This document shows, piece after piece, positions 35,520 through 45,613 of a stretch of 64,000 nt of DNA. Made by a program: the position numbers and the translations under genes. The DNA lies in the NCBI GenBank assembly GCA_036010905.1, contig DASCMH010000016.1:31844-95843 (forward strand), in the 5' to 3' direction. The notes under the pieces are model-generated. The model saw only the letters and a list, made by a program, of their open reading frames with translations, ran no database searches and was not told the DNA's origin. The DNA comes from SMWD01 sp002729875 (lineage in GTDB: Bacteria; Pseudomonadota; Gammaproteobacteria; Steroidobacterales; GCA-2729495). Each line of letters begins with the position of its first letter. Position 1 is the first letter of the stretch.

Positions 35520-38051
35520 ATGAGAGCTTGCTTCACCCCGGTGCTCTTGGGGTACCAGTTGCTAACCATCATCATTGTCGTTTGGCCTGCCAGCATGGCT
35601 TTGGCGGAAGTGGAAGAGATGACAGTCACCGCACGACGCATCGAGGAGTCAATGCAGACCGTGCCGGTTTCCATTACCGCGCTAGACAGGTCGACACTCG
35701 AAAATGCGGGGGTGCGGACGTTAAGCGAAACTACCCAGCTTGTACCTAACCTGACTTTCGAGGCCGGAGAGAACGGACGCCGGGCTGCACCAACTTTACG
35801 CGGTATTGGCCTTATAGACTCGCGTGGATTCGATAACGCGGTCGGTGTCTTTATCGATGGCGTGTACGTCGGTGGGCGCGCCTCCCAGAACGTGCGCTTG
35901 CTGGACATCGAACGCGTCGAGGTTATCCGCGGACCGCAGAGCGCCCTGTACGGTCGCAATACATTTGCGGGTGCGATTAATTACGTTTCAAGCCGCCCCT
36001 CGGAGGCATTTGAAAGCTCGGTCGAGGCCATTGCTGCCGAAGACGGTCGCTATGAATTACAGGCGTCAATCAAGGGGCCACTATTTGGAAACCTGTCGGG
36101 CGGATTGTCGGCTGCGTGGACTGACGACGATGGCATGTTCGATAACGCAGGCCCCGTTGCAAACGAAAAGAATTCCATCGGTGGCGGTGACAGTACTTCG
36201 GTGGCTGGCAACCTGAGGTATCAGCCCAGTGATGCTGTCGACATAATGTTTTCCGCCTTTTATGCGGAAGAGCGCCTTGATAGTACGCCGATGTATGTGG
36301 TGCCAAACAATTGCGGTGAACTGGATCCCAACAAGGTGTTTCCCGATGCACCAAACAACCTGCCATCGTACGACCGTAACCTGCCGGCTTATCGGTGCAG
36401 TAAAATTAGTGAGGCGAGGCCCAACAAGTTCAGCCTGTCACCCGAAGCATACTCATTTGATAGCGAAACTACCCGGCTTGCCCTCGATATGAATTTCACG
36501 CTCGGTGACATGGCCCTGCAATCGATCACGGCGTGGACTAAAAATGAAAACAACTCCAAGCTGGATCTCGATCGCACGCAGACGGGTGAACCTTACTATG
36601 GCATTTACGATTCGGCGGCCTATGTCCCCCCGATAGTCACATTTAATCCCGGTACTTCGACCGTTGGCGGTGTTATACCACTGAATGTGTACTTCGGCAT
36701 CCCGGGCCAGGACCAGGACTACTTCTCACAGGAGTTGCGACTGGTCTCGTCGCAGGAAGAGGCGTTCCGTTGGTCAACGGGTTTGTACTATTTCGATCAA
36801 ACCAATATGGATGCTACTGATCTTGGGATCGATGCCGGTCCTGCCATGGAGGCGCTTGGTCTTCCCCTGAACGAAATAATTTTCATGCTTGCCAGTGACC
36901 TGGGCAACGGAAGCTGGCTTGGCCTGGAGAACCCGATTCTGCCTGTTGAGGCATTTAATGACGGCTCGGAACTTGCGACGGTAATTTTGACAAAATCAAC
37001 CGCGACGCAGTATTCGGCTTTCGGCTCTGTCGAATACGACTTTACGAATCGAGTTACAGGTACGGCAGAGCTGCGCTACACTTATGAAGAGCGCACCCTG
37101 GATAACGTTTTTGATATCTTTTTTGGTTCTCCATCCGACAATTTCGAGGATGACTGGAGTTTCTGGGATCCACGCTTCACTCTGCGTTTCCAGGCAACCG
37201 ATGACCTGATGATATACGGGTCAATTGCGAAAGGGACCCGCTCTGGCGGGCAAAATGGTGCCATCGCCGACCCGAATTTTGTGTCCTATGAGGAAGAGTC
37301 TAATTGGACTTACGAACTCGGCACCAAGACCGAGTGGCTGGACAGACAGTTGCAGGTGAACGTAGCCGCTTTCTACATTGATTGGAGCGACGCACAGTTT
37401 CGCGAGCGAATTCCGTCCGGTAGTGGCTTTTTGACGGTTACTCGTAACTCGACGGGCATTACCAGCTACGGCTTTGAACTCGAAGTGCTGGCCAATCCTT
37501 TCGAAGGATTTACTGTCGGGGGCAACGTCGGCTATGCCGATTCAACCTTCGACAACGGAACGCTGTCCGTGGGAGAAAGCCGCCTTTGCGAGATGATCTC
37601 TGATCCTGATCAGACGGCATTCCCGCTGATCCCGGTGGACTGTGTACCTACCCCGGGTGGCAAGGCTGCGCCCGATATCAGTGGCAACCGTCTTTTGCGC
37701 ACAGCGAAGACGACAGCATCCGGGTACGCCCAACTCATTTACCCGGCATTTGGCGATGCGGAATGGCTGGCTCGGCTTGACGCCTCGTACCGATCTGAGT
37801 TGACCCAGGACCTCGTGAATATTCAGTCTACACCGGCAATGACGCTTGTGAAACTACGGCTTGGTATTCAAGAACCGCGTTATGACGTGATGCTGTGGGC
37901 TGAAAACCTTCTCGACACCGATGTCGCCAATACAGCTCAAATCTATCCTTCAAATCTGAACTCGTTCAGGTTTGTTTCTACGGCTGTTGGCATTAATCAG
38001 CGGCGCTACGGCGTGACTTTTCGCTACCGCTTTGGCGCGGGGGTCCGATAA
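35520..38051 (+). CDS. TonB-dependent outer-membrane receptor
   Basis: 843 residues. Signal peptide (to about residue 29, ALA-EVEE), TonB box region VEEMTVTARRIEESMQTVP, plug with RVEVIRGPQSALYGRNTFAGAIN, and a long barrel ending GVTFRYRFGAGVR. Barrel proteins of this class import siderophores, vitamins, oligosaccharides or aromatic compounds. Position between a GH6 cellulase and a surface protein hints at a glucan-derived substrate, but TonB boxes of this type occur with many substrates. Confidence 0.93.
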   Translation: MRACFTPVLLGYQLLTIIIVVWPASMALAEVEEMTVTARRIEESMQTVPVSITALDRSTLENAGVRTLSETTQLVPNLTFEAGENGRRAAPTLRGIGLIDSRGFDNAVGVFIDGVYVGGRASQNVRLLDIERVEVIRGPQSALYGRNTFAGAINYVSSRPSEAFESSVEAIAAEDGRYELQASIKGPLFGNLSGGLSAAWTDDDGMFDNAGPVANEKNSIGGGDSTSVAGNLRYQPSDAVDIMFSAFYAEERLDSTPMYVVPNNCGELDPNKVFPDAPNNLPSYDRNLPAYRCSKISEARPNKFSLSPEAYSFDSETTRLALDMNFTLGDMALQSITAWTKNENNSKLDLDRTQTGEPYYGIYDSAAYVPPIVTFNPGTSTVGGVIPLNVYFGIPGQDQDYFSQELRLVSSQEEAFRWSTGLYYFDQTNMDATDLGIDAGPAMEALGLPLNEIIFMLASDLGNGSWLGLENPILPVEAFNDGSELATVILTKSTATQYSAFGSVEYDFTNRVTGTAELRYTYEERTLDNVFDIFFGSPSDNFEDDWSFWDPRFTLRFQATDDLMIYGSIAKGTRSGGQNGAIADPNFVSYEEESNWTYELGTKTEWLDRQLQVNVAAFYIDWSDAQFRERIPSGSGFLTVTRNSTGITSYGFELEVLANPFEGFTVGGNVGYADSTFDNGTLSVGESRLCEMISDPDQTAFPLIPVDCVPTPGGKAAPDISGNRLLRTAKTTASGYAQLIYPAFGDAEWLARLDASYRSELTQDLVNIQSTPAMTLVKLRLGIQEPRYDVMLWAENLLDTDVANTAQIYPSNLNSFRFVSTAVGINQRRYGVTFRYRFGAGVR

Positions 38052-38145
38052 GCATGCATCTTATATACGCCACAGTGCTGTCAACCGCCCCGGGTCTTGT
38101 CGTTGCCAGCCAACTGTCTGGTGCCATCAAGTGAGGAACGTGGCA

Positions 38146-40143
38146 ATGAAAAATATGAAAATACTGCTCGCCTGCTGGGCCCTGTGTGTGATTCAGGTAA
38201 ATGCTGAGACGCTGCAATTTACCGGGACTTTTGACACCTACAATCTGGTTGGCGTAGGGGTAGATATTACCGGTGTCGACACGACCCTCGCGTCTTGGCC
38301 GGCCAACGACAATGATTTACTGACGGACGGGGTCCAGGACCTCACCTTCTCGGTTAGCGGTACGATCGATGTTACGGGTGGCGTTGTAACCGGTGCTGTT
38401 ATCAATGCGGGTAACATCGTCAAGGACTATGACGCTGCCGGCAATAATGGGCGAGGCCATTTCTGGGGCGTTTCCTGGACCTACACGGGTGGCAATACGC
38501 TCGGCTTCACACCCGGTAGCCCGGCAGGCGTAAGCGGCTATTGCGAATCGATTGGCGGCAGCGGCGGAACAGCCTGCGCGAACGAGTTCGCAGCCCTGAA
38601 ATCGGGCACTGGCAGTGCATGGGACTGGCAGGGGATCCCTGCGGGCTTCGAAGTGTCAGACCAGTTCATAGTTGGAACCTTTGATCTGGACATCGGCGGC
38701 GCTAGTGGGCATGCCGGTGTCGCATGGACTGTCAATGGCAACAATATTTCGGCCCAGGTATCGGGCGGCTTGTTCGCAATTCCGCCACTATCGTCATGGT
38801 TTAACACGGCGTACCAGGGCCAATTCAGTCTTCTAACCGTGGCTGCTGCAACCGCTGAGGACGACGGCCCCATAGCTGTGTTGGCCCAAGTTCTGAAGCC
38901 GATTGATGTTCTTGCGAATGATACCGGTTTTAACGACCCGGTGACGGTGACCATCGATGCACCTGGGCCAGCGGAGGGCACGGCCCTGGTGCTTGGCTCG
39001 CCGGGAGCTCAGGCCGATGTGCGCATCAGCTACACGGCCAATGCGGGAGCGGCAGGCAGCGACTCTTTCACCTACACGGTGGACGATGGTGGGTCCAGTG
39101 ACACGGCAACCGTGACGTTGACCGTGTCCCCCCCGGGTACTGCCGGCGATGACTTTGCAACCACGACTCGCAATACCCCCGTTGATATCTATGTAGGTTC
39201 TAATGATGTGGGCTTTGACGATACGGTCACCGTAACGGTTGACAACGGGTCCTTCACGGCAGGCGGATCAGCGGCTGTCACCGCAGGTCAGGGCGGACCT
39301 GCCAGCGGCATCGTGGTTCTTTACACGCCCTCGGCGGCGGCGGGTTCACCCGGGTATAGCGAGGAATTCACCTACACGATCGATGACGGCGTTATCATAC
39401 CGGTCGTAGCTACTGTGACCGTCACCGTCGACAATACGGTGCCGCTCGCCATAGAAGGCAGCATCACGTCTATTACCACGGTCGGCGTTGATCCCAGCAG
39501 CCGAACCGGAACCTTCGAGACCCCCGGCTCGGGTGGAAGCCTGGGTGATGGTGGAATTGTGACCATCACGGTCAATCCCGCCCGCGGTACTGCAACAGTG
39601 GCGGATGCGACGATTACCTTCAACCCGGCAAGTGACTACTTTGAAGGTGTTGATTCGTTTACCTACACCATTACAGACGCAGACGGCGAGGAGGCATCTG
39701 CCGAGGTGTCGATTGTTATCGCCAATGGCTCACCAGGCCTGCCGGATAGCCGCATCAGGACAGCAGAAGGCGCAGCTTCTGTACCGCTCAATCCGGGCAT
39801 CCTGGCCGGCAATGGATCGCTAGCCCAACATGGTTTCGCAGTAACCACCCAGGCATCGAATGGCACCTGTGCAATCAACCCGGCCAACTGGGGCAGAAGT
39901 GTGGTGTATACGCCAAGCGGAAACTTTTCAGGGACAGACAGCTGCGGGCTAACGGTCACAGACGGTGATGGTGAGTCTGCGATGGCCACCGTGACGATTA
40001 CCGTGGACCAACTCATAAACAACGGTTATTCAAGCGGCAGCAGCGCCGCCAACCCGTTGTTTCTCTCGCTACTGGCTGGTGTGGCGCTATTGTATCGACG
40101 GCGCCAGGGGGCATTCCGGTGTCGGCCAGACAGCCAATGGTAA
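38146..40143 (+). CDS. secreted multidomain protein with cadherin/Ig-like tandem repeats
   Basis: 665 residues from the Met at 38146, which has GAGG 7 bp upstream and opens a signal peptide (MKNMKILLACWALCVIQVNA). An N-terminal domain of about 220 residues of unknown family is followed by three or four bacterial cadherin/Big-type repeats marked by DSFTYTVDDG, EEFTYTIDDG and DSFTYTITDADG. It ends SSAANPLFLSLLAGVALL then YRRR, a hydrophobic helix with an Arg cluster like GlyGly-CTERM-type sorting tails. Likely a surface or extracellular adhesin. The stretch upstream to 38032 is open but overlaps the receptor gene. Confidence 0.75.
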   Translation: MKNMKILLACWALCVIQVNAETLQFTGTFDTYNLVGVGVDITGVDTTLASWPANDNDLLTDGVQDLTFSVSGTIDVTGGVVTGAVINAGNIVKDYDAAGNNGRGHFWGVSWTYTGGNTLGFTPGSPAGVSGYCESIGGSGGTACANEFAALKSGTGSAWDWQGIPAGFEVSDQFIVGTFDLDIGGASGHAGVAWTVNGNNISAQVSGGLFAIPPLSSWFNTAYQGQFSLLTVAAATAEDDGPIAVLAQVLKPIDVLANDTGFNDPVTVTIDAPGPAEGTALVLGSPGAQADVRISYTANAGAAGSDSFTYTVDDGGSSDTATVTLTVSPPGTAGDDFATTTRNTPVDIYVGSNDVGFDDTVTVTVDNGSFTAGGSAAVTAGQGGPASGIVVLYTPSAAAGSPGYSEEFTYTIDDGVIIPVVATVTVTVDNTVPLAIEGSITSITTVGVDPSSRTGTFETPGSGGSLGDGGIVTITVNPARGTATVADATITFNPASDYFEGVDSFTYTITDADGEEASAEVSIVIANGSPGLPDSRIRTAEGAASVPLNPGILAGNGSLAQHGFAVTTQASNGTCAINPANWGRSVVYTPSGNFSGTDSCGLTVTDGDGESAMATVTITVDQLINNGYSSGSSAANPLFLSLLAGVALLYRRRQGAFRCRPDSQW

Positions 40144-40188
40144 TGACATTACGGCTCGGATCAGAACTGCGTTCGGCACATTAAGAAT

Positions 40189-40222
40189 GCCAATCCGGCC
40201 AGAACAACCTGGCCGGATTGGC
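40189..40222. terminator. perfect 14-bp hairpin between convergent genes
   Basis: GCCAATCCGGCCAG and its exact complement CTGGCCGGATTGGC are separated by AACAAC. It lies 45 bp after the surface-protein stop and 20 bp from the receptor stop on the other strand. No long T-tract, but stem strength suits a bidirectional terminator. Confidence 0.7.
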
Positions 40223-40241
40223 AATATCATCACTCAGTACC

Positions 40242-42410
40242 TCAGTACTGGTAGCTTAAACTCACACCGTACCAGCGCGGCGGACCGTAAAACTGCTGGT
40301 TGAAACCGAAAAAGTCTGAAAAGTCAAAGGTATAAACCTTGTACTCTTCATCGGTTAGGTTCCGAACCCAGCCCGACACTTCGAAGTTGTGGTTAATCTG
40401 ATAACTGACCTGAGCATTCCAGACCGAGTAGGAACTCTGCCGCGCAACCGGCTGGTTGACGATATCGAAGTACACTTCATCGGAATACGTTGCATCGACC
40501 TGAAAAACCAGCGCGCTGGCGCCCATGGGAACCGAGTAGCGAGCCAGTCCATTCATCTGCAGATCCGGTGCCAGCACGAGATTACGATTCTGCAGTACGC
40601 TGCCGTCAGCGAGTGAAATACCGTCCGCGCTGGCATCCAATATACCGAGACCCAGTATCATTTCGAAATTCTCGACCGGGCTGGCAATCAGTTCAAACTC
40701 AGCACCATAGATCTCGGCATCGGAAGCATTGCTGATGAACGAACTCACACCTTCGAAAGACAAGGCCTGCAAATCCTCGTAGTCGTAGTAAAACGCCGTG
40801 GTGTTCAGGCGGATCGTATCGGATGCATTGGCCCACTTGAAGCCAAGCTCGAAGGAGGTGAGTTCCTCCTTGTCGAACGGCATATTCGAGAAATCCAGGG
40901 ATGGATCCAGGAACCCGGCATTGAACCCGCCGCTCTTGAACGCTGTCGAGACACTGGCAAATACCAGCCAGTCTTCAGTTGGCCGGTAATTCAGCCCCAG
41001 CTTGCCGGACACGACATCATCCGACTGACTGGCCAGGCTGCCCACAGTTGCCGGCGAAAACTCGTAGACAAAGGCGCCGAAATTCGTCTCGGTATTGATG
41101 TAGGTATAGTCCTTTTCCTCATCGGTATACCGAAGACCCGCAACGACCTGCCACTGTTCGTTGAATGCATAGTCGAACTGGCCAAATACCGCGTAGGATG
41201 TCGTGTCCTGCAGATAGGCCACATCAAAATTGACGTCGCCCAGTCCGCCCAGGTCGAGCCTGGTACCGGTGCCATCGACTTCGCTGTCGAAATAGTAGAG
41301 CCCGGCGACCCAGTTTAATTTGTCGTTGCCGCCATGAAAGCGCAGTTCGCTGGTCAACTGATCCGTTTCCGCGGCAAAATCCGGACGTACCAATGATCCG
41401 CCACCAAAATCGAGGTCGCTCATATCGGTATCTTCCTGGTGGAACTTCTCGACATTTTCATAACCGGTGATCCAGGCAATGCCGAACGCATCCCCCTGCC
41501 AGTCAATGCTGATGGATGCACCGGTGTTCTCGATCTCAAGCGGACCGGTACGATCATAATCACCGGCCCAGACATCGCCGTCCGTATCCGAATAGCCGAA
41601 GAAATCCAATCCACCAACGTCAGTGCCCTCGTGCTGGTAGGCGGCAGCGCGTGGGTCGGCATCGGACCAGTGTGCGTTGAGCAACACCGACCACTGCTCC
41701 GTGGGCTTGAACAGGAGTTGCCCACGCAGTGCCATGTTGTCCGCCTCATTCGGATCGGCGCCGGCCCGATTGCTTACATAGCCGTCTGCCTGATTGGTGG
41801 CCACCGACAAGCGGCCCATCACCGTTTCGGAACCGCCGCCAATGGCGCCCTCGAACTTGACCTGGCTGTTACTGCCCAAGGTCAGGTCCGCGTAGGCATC
41901 CAAGTCCTCGGTTGGCTTGCGCGTCACGAAGTGCACCAGCCCACCGGTTGCATTGCGGCCATAGAGGGTGCCCTGCGGACCACGCAGAACCTCAACACGG
42001 TCAAGATCAAACATCTGGAATGTCAGTCCCGCCATCGCACTGCGATAAACCTCGTCGACATAGACGGCGATATTACTTTCGTTATTGTCATTGAAGTCGT
42101 TGAGGCCTACGCCACGGAGTACAAATGACGGATTGTTACCCTCACCAACCGGTGTTCCGATCGTAAAGTTGGGTGTTTGTGCAGAAATATCGACGCTATT
42201 GGTCATATTCAGCTCACGCAGCGAATCACCCGAGAATGCAGTAACCGAGACGCCGACATCGCTCAATGCCTGTTCACGCTTCTGGGCAGTTACGGTCATC
42301 TCGTCCAGCACCGCAGATTGCGAAACAGCCGGCAGCAAAGCCACTGCTGTTGCAAATAGAACAAGTTTAAATCTGTAACCCATTAATATTATTGCCGCAT
42401 TTTTAAACAT
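40242..42410 (-). CDS. TonB-dependent outer-membrane receptor
   Basis: 722 residues starting at ATG 42410, which has GGGAGAG about 7 bp upstream; the frame extends 15 codons further but without such a site. Signal peptide to about residue 33 (VSQSA-VLDE), TonB box VLDEMTVTAQKREQAL, plug with DRVEVLRGPQGTLYGRNATGGLVHFVT and a barrel ending GVSLSYQY. It is the shortest receptor here. Convergent with the surface protein gene. Substrate unknown. Confidence 0.93.
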   Translation of the reverse strand: MFKNAAIILMGYRFKLVLFATAVALLPAVSQSAVLDEMTVTAQKREQALSDVGVSVTAFSGDSLRELNMTNSVDISAQTPNFTIGTPVGEGNNPSFVLRGVGLNDFNDNNESNIAVYVDEVYRSAMAGLTFQMFDLDRVEVLRGPQGTLYGRNATGGLVHFVTRKPTEDLDAYADLTLGSNSQVKFEGAIGGGSETVMGRLSVATNQADGYVSNRAGADPNEADNMALRGQLLFKPTEQWSVLLNAHWSDADPRAAAYQHEGTDVGGLDFFGYSDTDGDVWAGDYDRTGPLEIENTGASISIDWQGDAFGIAWITGYENVEKFHQEDTDMSDLDFGGGSLVRPDFAAETDQLTSELRFHGGNDKLNWVAGLYYFDSEVDGTGTRLDLGGLGDVNFDVAYLQDTTSYAVFGQFDYAFNEQWQVVAGLRYTDEEKDYTYINTETNFGAFVYEFSPATVGSLASQSDDVVSGKLGLNYRPTEDWLVFASVSTAFKSGGFNAGFLDPSLDFSNMPFDKEELTSFELGFKWANASDTIRLNTTAFYYDYEDLQALSFEGVSSFISNASDAEIYGAEFELIASPVENFEMILGLGILDASADGISLADGSVLQNRNLVLAPDLQMNGLARYSVPMGASALVFQVDATYSDEVYFDIVNQPVARQSSYSVWNAQVSYQINHNFEVSGWVRNLTDEEYKVYTFDFSDFFGFNQQFYGPPRWYGVSLSYQY

Positions 42411-42517
42411 ACCAACTCTCCCATCAGTATTTTTGTAAAACAATTTTTTCTCCAATACCGCATTTATACAAGTATCTCCTACAATTATATGTAACTGCGA
42501 TACTCACTTGTTCAAAA

Positions 42518-42588
42518 GATAGAAAATTCTAATCCTGCAGGGCGAGCCTGTTGAACGCGAAGTCGGGCAATACTATCCATGACCCGGC
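42518..42588 (-). repeat. dispersed hairpin-ended repeat, copy D
   Basis: Read on the minus strand it runs TCATGGATAGTATT..., GGCTCGCCCTGCAGGATTAG and AATTTTCTATC, matching the 53923-54000 copy segment by segment. The terminal palindrome has decayed. Confidence 0.65.
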
Positions 42589-42850
42589 ACAACAGCACCG
42601 CCGTAATGGGAAAGCGGCCTCTACGTGGTCGGGTAAAGTTTAATTACAGGGAGTGTTTGCCGTGCAGGCACCGCAGCTTTGCATCATCGTGCCATGCTGG
42701 CCGATATCAAGCAACGCCATGATGCGCAGGACGCTGTGCAAGGCCGGGCACCCGGGCGCTTGAATTTGCATGGCGTTGATGGGCAGACTTTAAACGACAC
42801 CGGACCGCCGGGCAGCGACTGGCTGGAAGCCCAATGGTAGAATTTATGTT

Positions 42851-42871
42851 CGGAAAACCACAGGTTTTCCG
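42851..42871. repeat. 9-bp hairpin
   Basis: CGGAAAACC and GGTTTTCCG around ACA. Downstream of no gene in either direction within 400 bp; possibly the end of a decayed element. Confidence 0.5.
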
Positions 42872-42889
42872 GACTAACCACCGCCCCCG

Positions 42890-42934
42890 CCATTATGAGA
42901 GCGCTATATCAATCGTAACTATTTGTTTTAAATA
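42890..42934 (+). repeat. dispersed 45-bp repeat, copy 1
   Basis: CATTATGAGAGCGCTATATC followed by AATCG-AAC and TGTTTTAAA. A related copy lies at 61777-61818. Confidence 0.6.
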
Positions 42935-42971
42935 AGAATCGCCATAGGACGTTCGTTGCCAAGTGCATAAC

Positions 42972-42994
42972 GTTGCACAACCAGGTTGTGCAAC
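42972..42994. promoter_or_regulatory. 23-bp dyad upstream of amidase gene
   Basis: GTTGCACAACC-A-GGTTGTGCAAC is an 11-bp perfect inverted repeat around a single base, 79 bp before the amidase ATG. The one-base centre argues for a protein-binding operator rather than an RNA hairpin. Confidence 0.5.
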
Positions 42995-43073
42995 ACTCCC
43001 ACACACCCTGAGAACAGCTGTTGCCAAGAAATATGCCAAAAAATAAATCCGCCACCTTTATCCAGCATCTAAA

Positions 43074-44615
43074 ATGATGCAGTCATCCAAGCGCCTGAAC
43101 ATAAAGGCCGGCACAATCTCACGCCGAACACTTTTGCAGCGAAGCGCTTTAAGCACTCTCGGATTTTCTGTCCCTTTTTTGTATCAGCAATCAGCCACAA
43201 GTCGAGACATGAAATATTTTAACGAGAATCCACTGTTGCAGTTGTCGCTTGGCGAAACTGCAAATCACCTGCGGTCCGGCAACCTTTCGGCACGGGATCT
43301 CGCCGAGGCGGTCATCACAGCGGCCAGACAGTACTCAGGTCTCAATGCTTACACAACATTCGTTGCGGATCAGTTACGCAGCAGCGCCATTGAAGCCGAT
43401 TCCGCCCGGAACCGGGGAAATGAGACAGGCCTACTGCATGGCGTTCCGGTAATACTAAAGGACAATATCAACACCGCAACATTGCCTACTAGCGGGGGCA
43501 CACCGGGACTGATAAACAACCAGACCGATAATGATGCACCCGTCGCGGCCCGGCTGTTCGCAGCTGGCGCCCTACTCGCGGGAAAGGCGAATCTGCACGA
43601 ACTGTCATCAGGTGGAACCAGTAACAACCATGCCTTCGGAGCCGTGGGCAATCCATATGATATGACACGAATCCCGGGCGGAAGCTCCGGAGGAACCGCT
43701 GCCGCAGTTGCCGCACATCTTGTGCCCGGCGGTCTTGGCACAGATACAGGTGGTTCGGTCAGGGTACCGGCCGCATTATGCGGGGTAGCCGGATTGCGGC
43801 CGACCACCGGGCGCTACCCGGCGACGGGCATCGTTCCCTTAAGTAGCACAATGGATACCGCCGGTCCGATTGCTCGCAACGTCATGGACGTGGCATTGAT
43901 GGATGCTGTAATCACTGGAGAATTCAAGGTTTTAACTCCCCCGCTTCCTGCATCGTTAAGAATAGGCGTTCCGTATGATTCATTGATGAAAGCAACCGGC
44001 AACGCCGTAAAGAGTATCATCGACAAAGCTTTTAATACATTGCAGGCAGCCGGCATTACTCTGCTACCTGTAGATCTGGCCGAGATCAAAGGACTGACCA
44101 CCAAAGCCTTCGGCGCGCTGATCGGTTACGAGTTTCGTCATGCAATGAGCAACTACCTCGAACATTTTGCCCCCGGATTGACTGTCGATGAACTGAGCGA
44201 ACAAATTGCTTCACCATCTACAAAAAGAATGCTCCAGGGCAGGTCTGGCAGAACAATTAGTAAAGACTTTTACCAGGAGGTGCTGAATGAACATCTTCCC
44301 GACCTGAAACGGATGCATGCCCGTCTCTTCAAAGATCACCGTATCGATGCGCTGATCTTTCCGACAACGCCGGAGGTCGCTCTTCCGCGCGCAGAGGATG
44401 ACAGCGTGTATCGTGATGGCAAACCAGCATTCTCATGGTTTTATTTCAGCAATACCGCACTGGCGAGTGCTGCCGGCAATCCGAGCCTGACGATACCGGC
44501 AGGCCGGTCTGAAGAAGGCCTGCCTGCAGGCATCAGCATTGACGGTCTGCCCGGAGCAGACCGAAAAATACTGGGCATTGGCCAATTAATCGAACGGCTG
44601 CTCGCCCAGTCATAA
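43074..44615 (+). CDS. Tat-exported amidase (amidase signature family)
   Basis: 513 residues. A twin-arginine signal (SRRTLLQ at residues 16-22, then a hydrophobic stretch) precedes the amidase signature domain. Catalytic Ser-cisSer-Lys triad: Lys129 (VILKDN), Ser204 in GGSSGG and nucleophile Ser228 in GTDTGGSVR. It hydrolyses an amide in the periplasm; the substrate is not predictable. A piece of its C-terminal region is duplicated at 60704-60828. A 23-bp dyad upstream suggests regulated expression. Confidence 0.9.
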   Translation: MMQSSKRLNIKAGTISRRTLLQRSALSTLGFSVPFLYQQSATSRDMKYFNENPLLQLSLGETANHLRSGNLSARDLAEAVITAARQYSGLNAYTTFVADQLRSSAIEADSARNRGNETGLLHGVPVILKDNINTATLPTSGGTPGLINNQTDNDAPVAARLFAAGALLAGKANLHELSSGGTSNNHAFGAVGNPYDMTRIPGGSSGGTAAAVAAHLVPGGLGTDTGGSVRVPAALCGVAGLRPTTGRYPATGIVPLSSTMDTAGPIARNVMDVALMDAVITGEFKVLTPPLPASLRIGVPYDSLMKATGNAVKSIIDKAFNTLQAAGITLLPVDLAEIKGLTTKAFGALIGYEFRHAMSNYLEHFAPGLTVDELSEQIASPSTKRMLQGRSGRTISKDFYQEVLNEHLPDLKRMHARLFKDHRIDALIFPTTPEVALPRAEDDSVYRDGKPAFSWFYFSNTALASAAGNPSLTIPAGRSEEGLPAGISIDGLPGADRKILGIGQLIERLLAQS

Positions 44616-45003
44616 CAAACGTAAATAATTCCAGGTTCCGCAAAATTCCTGCAACAAAAAGTTATCGAATTGACTCGGAAGTCACCAGCAAGATGCATTG
44701 CGTAATGGCTCATGCGCTCACGACTGCGACGCTCACCAAGCGCACCGGCAAGGAATCGTTCGAAAAGATAATGGACAAGACGACCGGCATTCTAAGCGAA
44801 TCCTTCGTCAATAAAATTGACGACATACCGGTGATCAGGCTTGTGAAAATTAGGCGAGGTAATATTATAAAGTTGTTCAGAAAATTGGGGAGCGGCTGAA
44901 AATAGCAGGCAAGCGATCTGCTGTTTTCACGCCACTGGAAGTGTTTTAAGCAAGATTCCAATGTCAAGAGAGGGTGGAATTTCCTGTCCTGTCCTTTATC
45001 CTT
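44616..45003. other. intergenic region after amidase
   Basis: 388 bp. A 43-68 codon plus-strand frame at 44693-44899 exists, but it lacks a ribosome binding site at its first Met and matches no family I know. No hairpin or repeat seen. Confidence 0.4.
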
Positions 45004-45393
45004 TTATTTAACGTGTTTACTAACTCCATCAATATAATCCAGACCTCCTAACCGTTTCCCGTCTTCATCCCAATAATCCCAAAGTCCTTCTGGCAGGTTA
45101 TTCTTGTAGTTTCCCCTTACCTTTAACACACCATTTTCGTAAAACTCTTCCCAGAGCCCGGTCTTCTCTCCATTCTTGTAGGTCGCCCTCTCGCTAGTCC
45201 GCATGGCGCCAGCAATGGAAGTCTCTATGACTCCAGTAACCGGTTTACGAGTATCCCGATGATAAAGAAGACCATCGATAGTTAGATAATCGGCCATATC
45301 CAATCTCTTGCTCTCCAGTGCTTGTATAAATGATCCCCGGTCCATTCCCGGTTCCCATATAGGTTTCCATGTTGGGGCTGGTGCATCGGCCAT
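45004..45393 (-). CDS. MORN-type repeat protein (YwqK-like), copy 1
   Basis: 129 residues from the Met at 45393 (MADAPAPTW), preceded by GAGGAGAG. It has a segment LTIDGLLYHRDTRKPVTGVI followed by MORN_2-like repeats ERATYKNGEKTGLWEEFYEN and GNYKNNLPEGLWDYWDEDG. It is a near-copy of the gene at 45614-45991. Proteins of this type are annotated as YwqK-family antitoxins or surface-associated proteins, but no toxin partner is evident. No signal peptide, so probably cytoplasmic. Confidence 0.75.
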   Translation of the reverse strand: MADAPAPTWKPIWEPGMDRGSFIQALESKRLDMADYLTIDGLLYHRDTRKPVTGVIETSIAGAMRTSERATYKNGEKTGLWEEFYENGVLKVRGNYKNNLPEGLWDYWDEDGKRLGGLDYIDGVSKHVK

Positions 45394-45613
45394 ATCCAAA
45401 CTCTCCTCTGGCTTATTTATTCTTGTTTTCTTTGCTGTGCGCTATGCCGTTGATCGTAAGTACGAAAACCGCGATCTTTTCAGCCTGCGCATTAATCATG
45501 CGGTTACCGACTGGTTTGACAAACTGTATACAGCATCAGGAACGGTTGAAACCTGGTCATGGAAGATGTATTACGCCTGCAGTGGACTGCCCATATACCT
45601 AAAATCAAGGAAC

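Larger units (their letters stand above)
42411..43073. other. repeat-rich intergenic region
   Basis: About 660 bp with no credible gene; a 69-codon minus-strand frame at 42684-42893 lacks coding character. It contains one minus-strand copy of the dispersed hairpin-ended repeat, a 9-bp hairpin (42851-42871), a dispersed 45-bp repeat (42890-42934) and a 23-bp dyad before the amidase. It looks like a site of repeated insertion and decay. Confidence 0.6.

Noticed and set aside
42684..42893. 69-codon minus-strand frame in the repeat-rich intergenic region
   Set aside because: Composition and lack of start signals look non-coding; overlaps the hairpin at 42851.
44693..44899. 68-codon plus-strand frame after the amidase
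   Set aside because: No ribosome binding site at the first Met, no recognised motif; kept only as a note in the intergenic entry.
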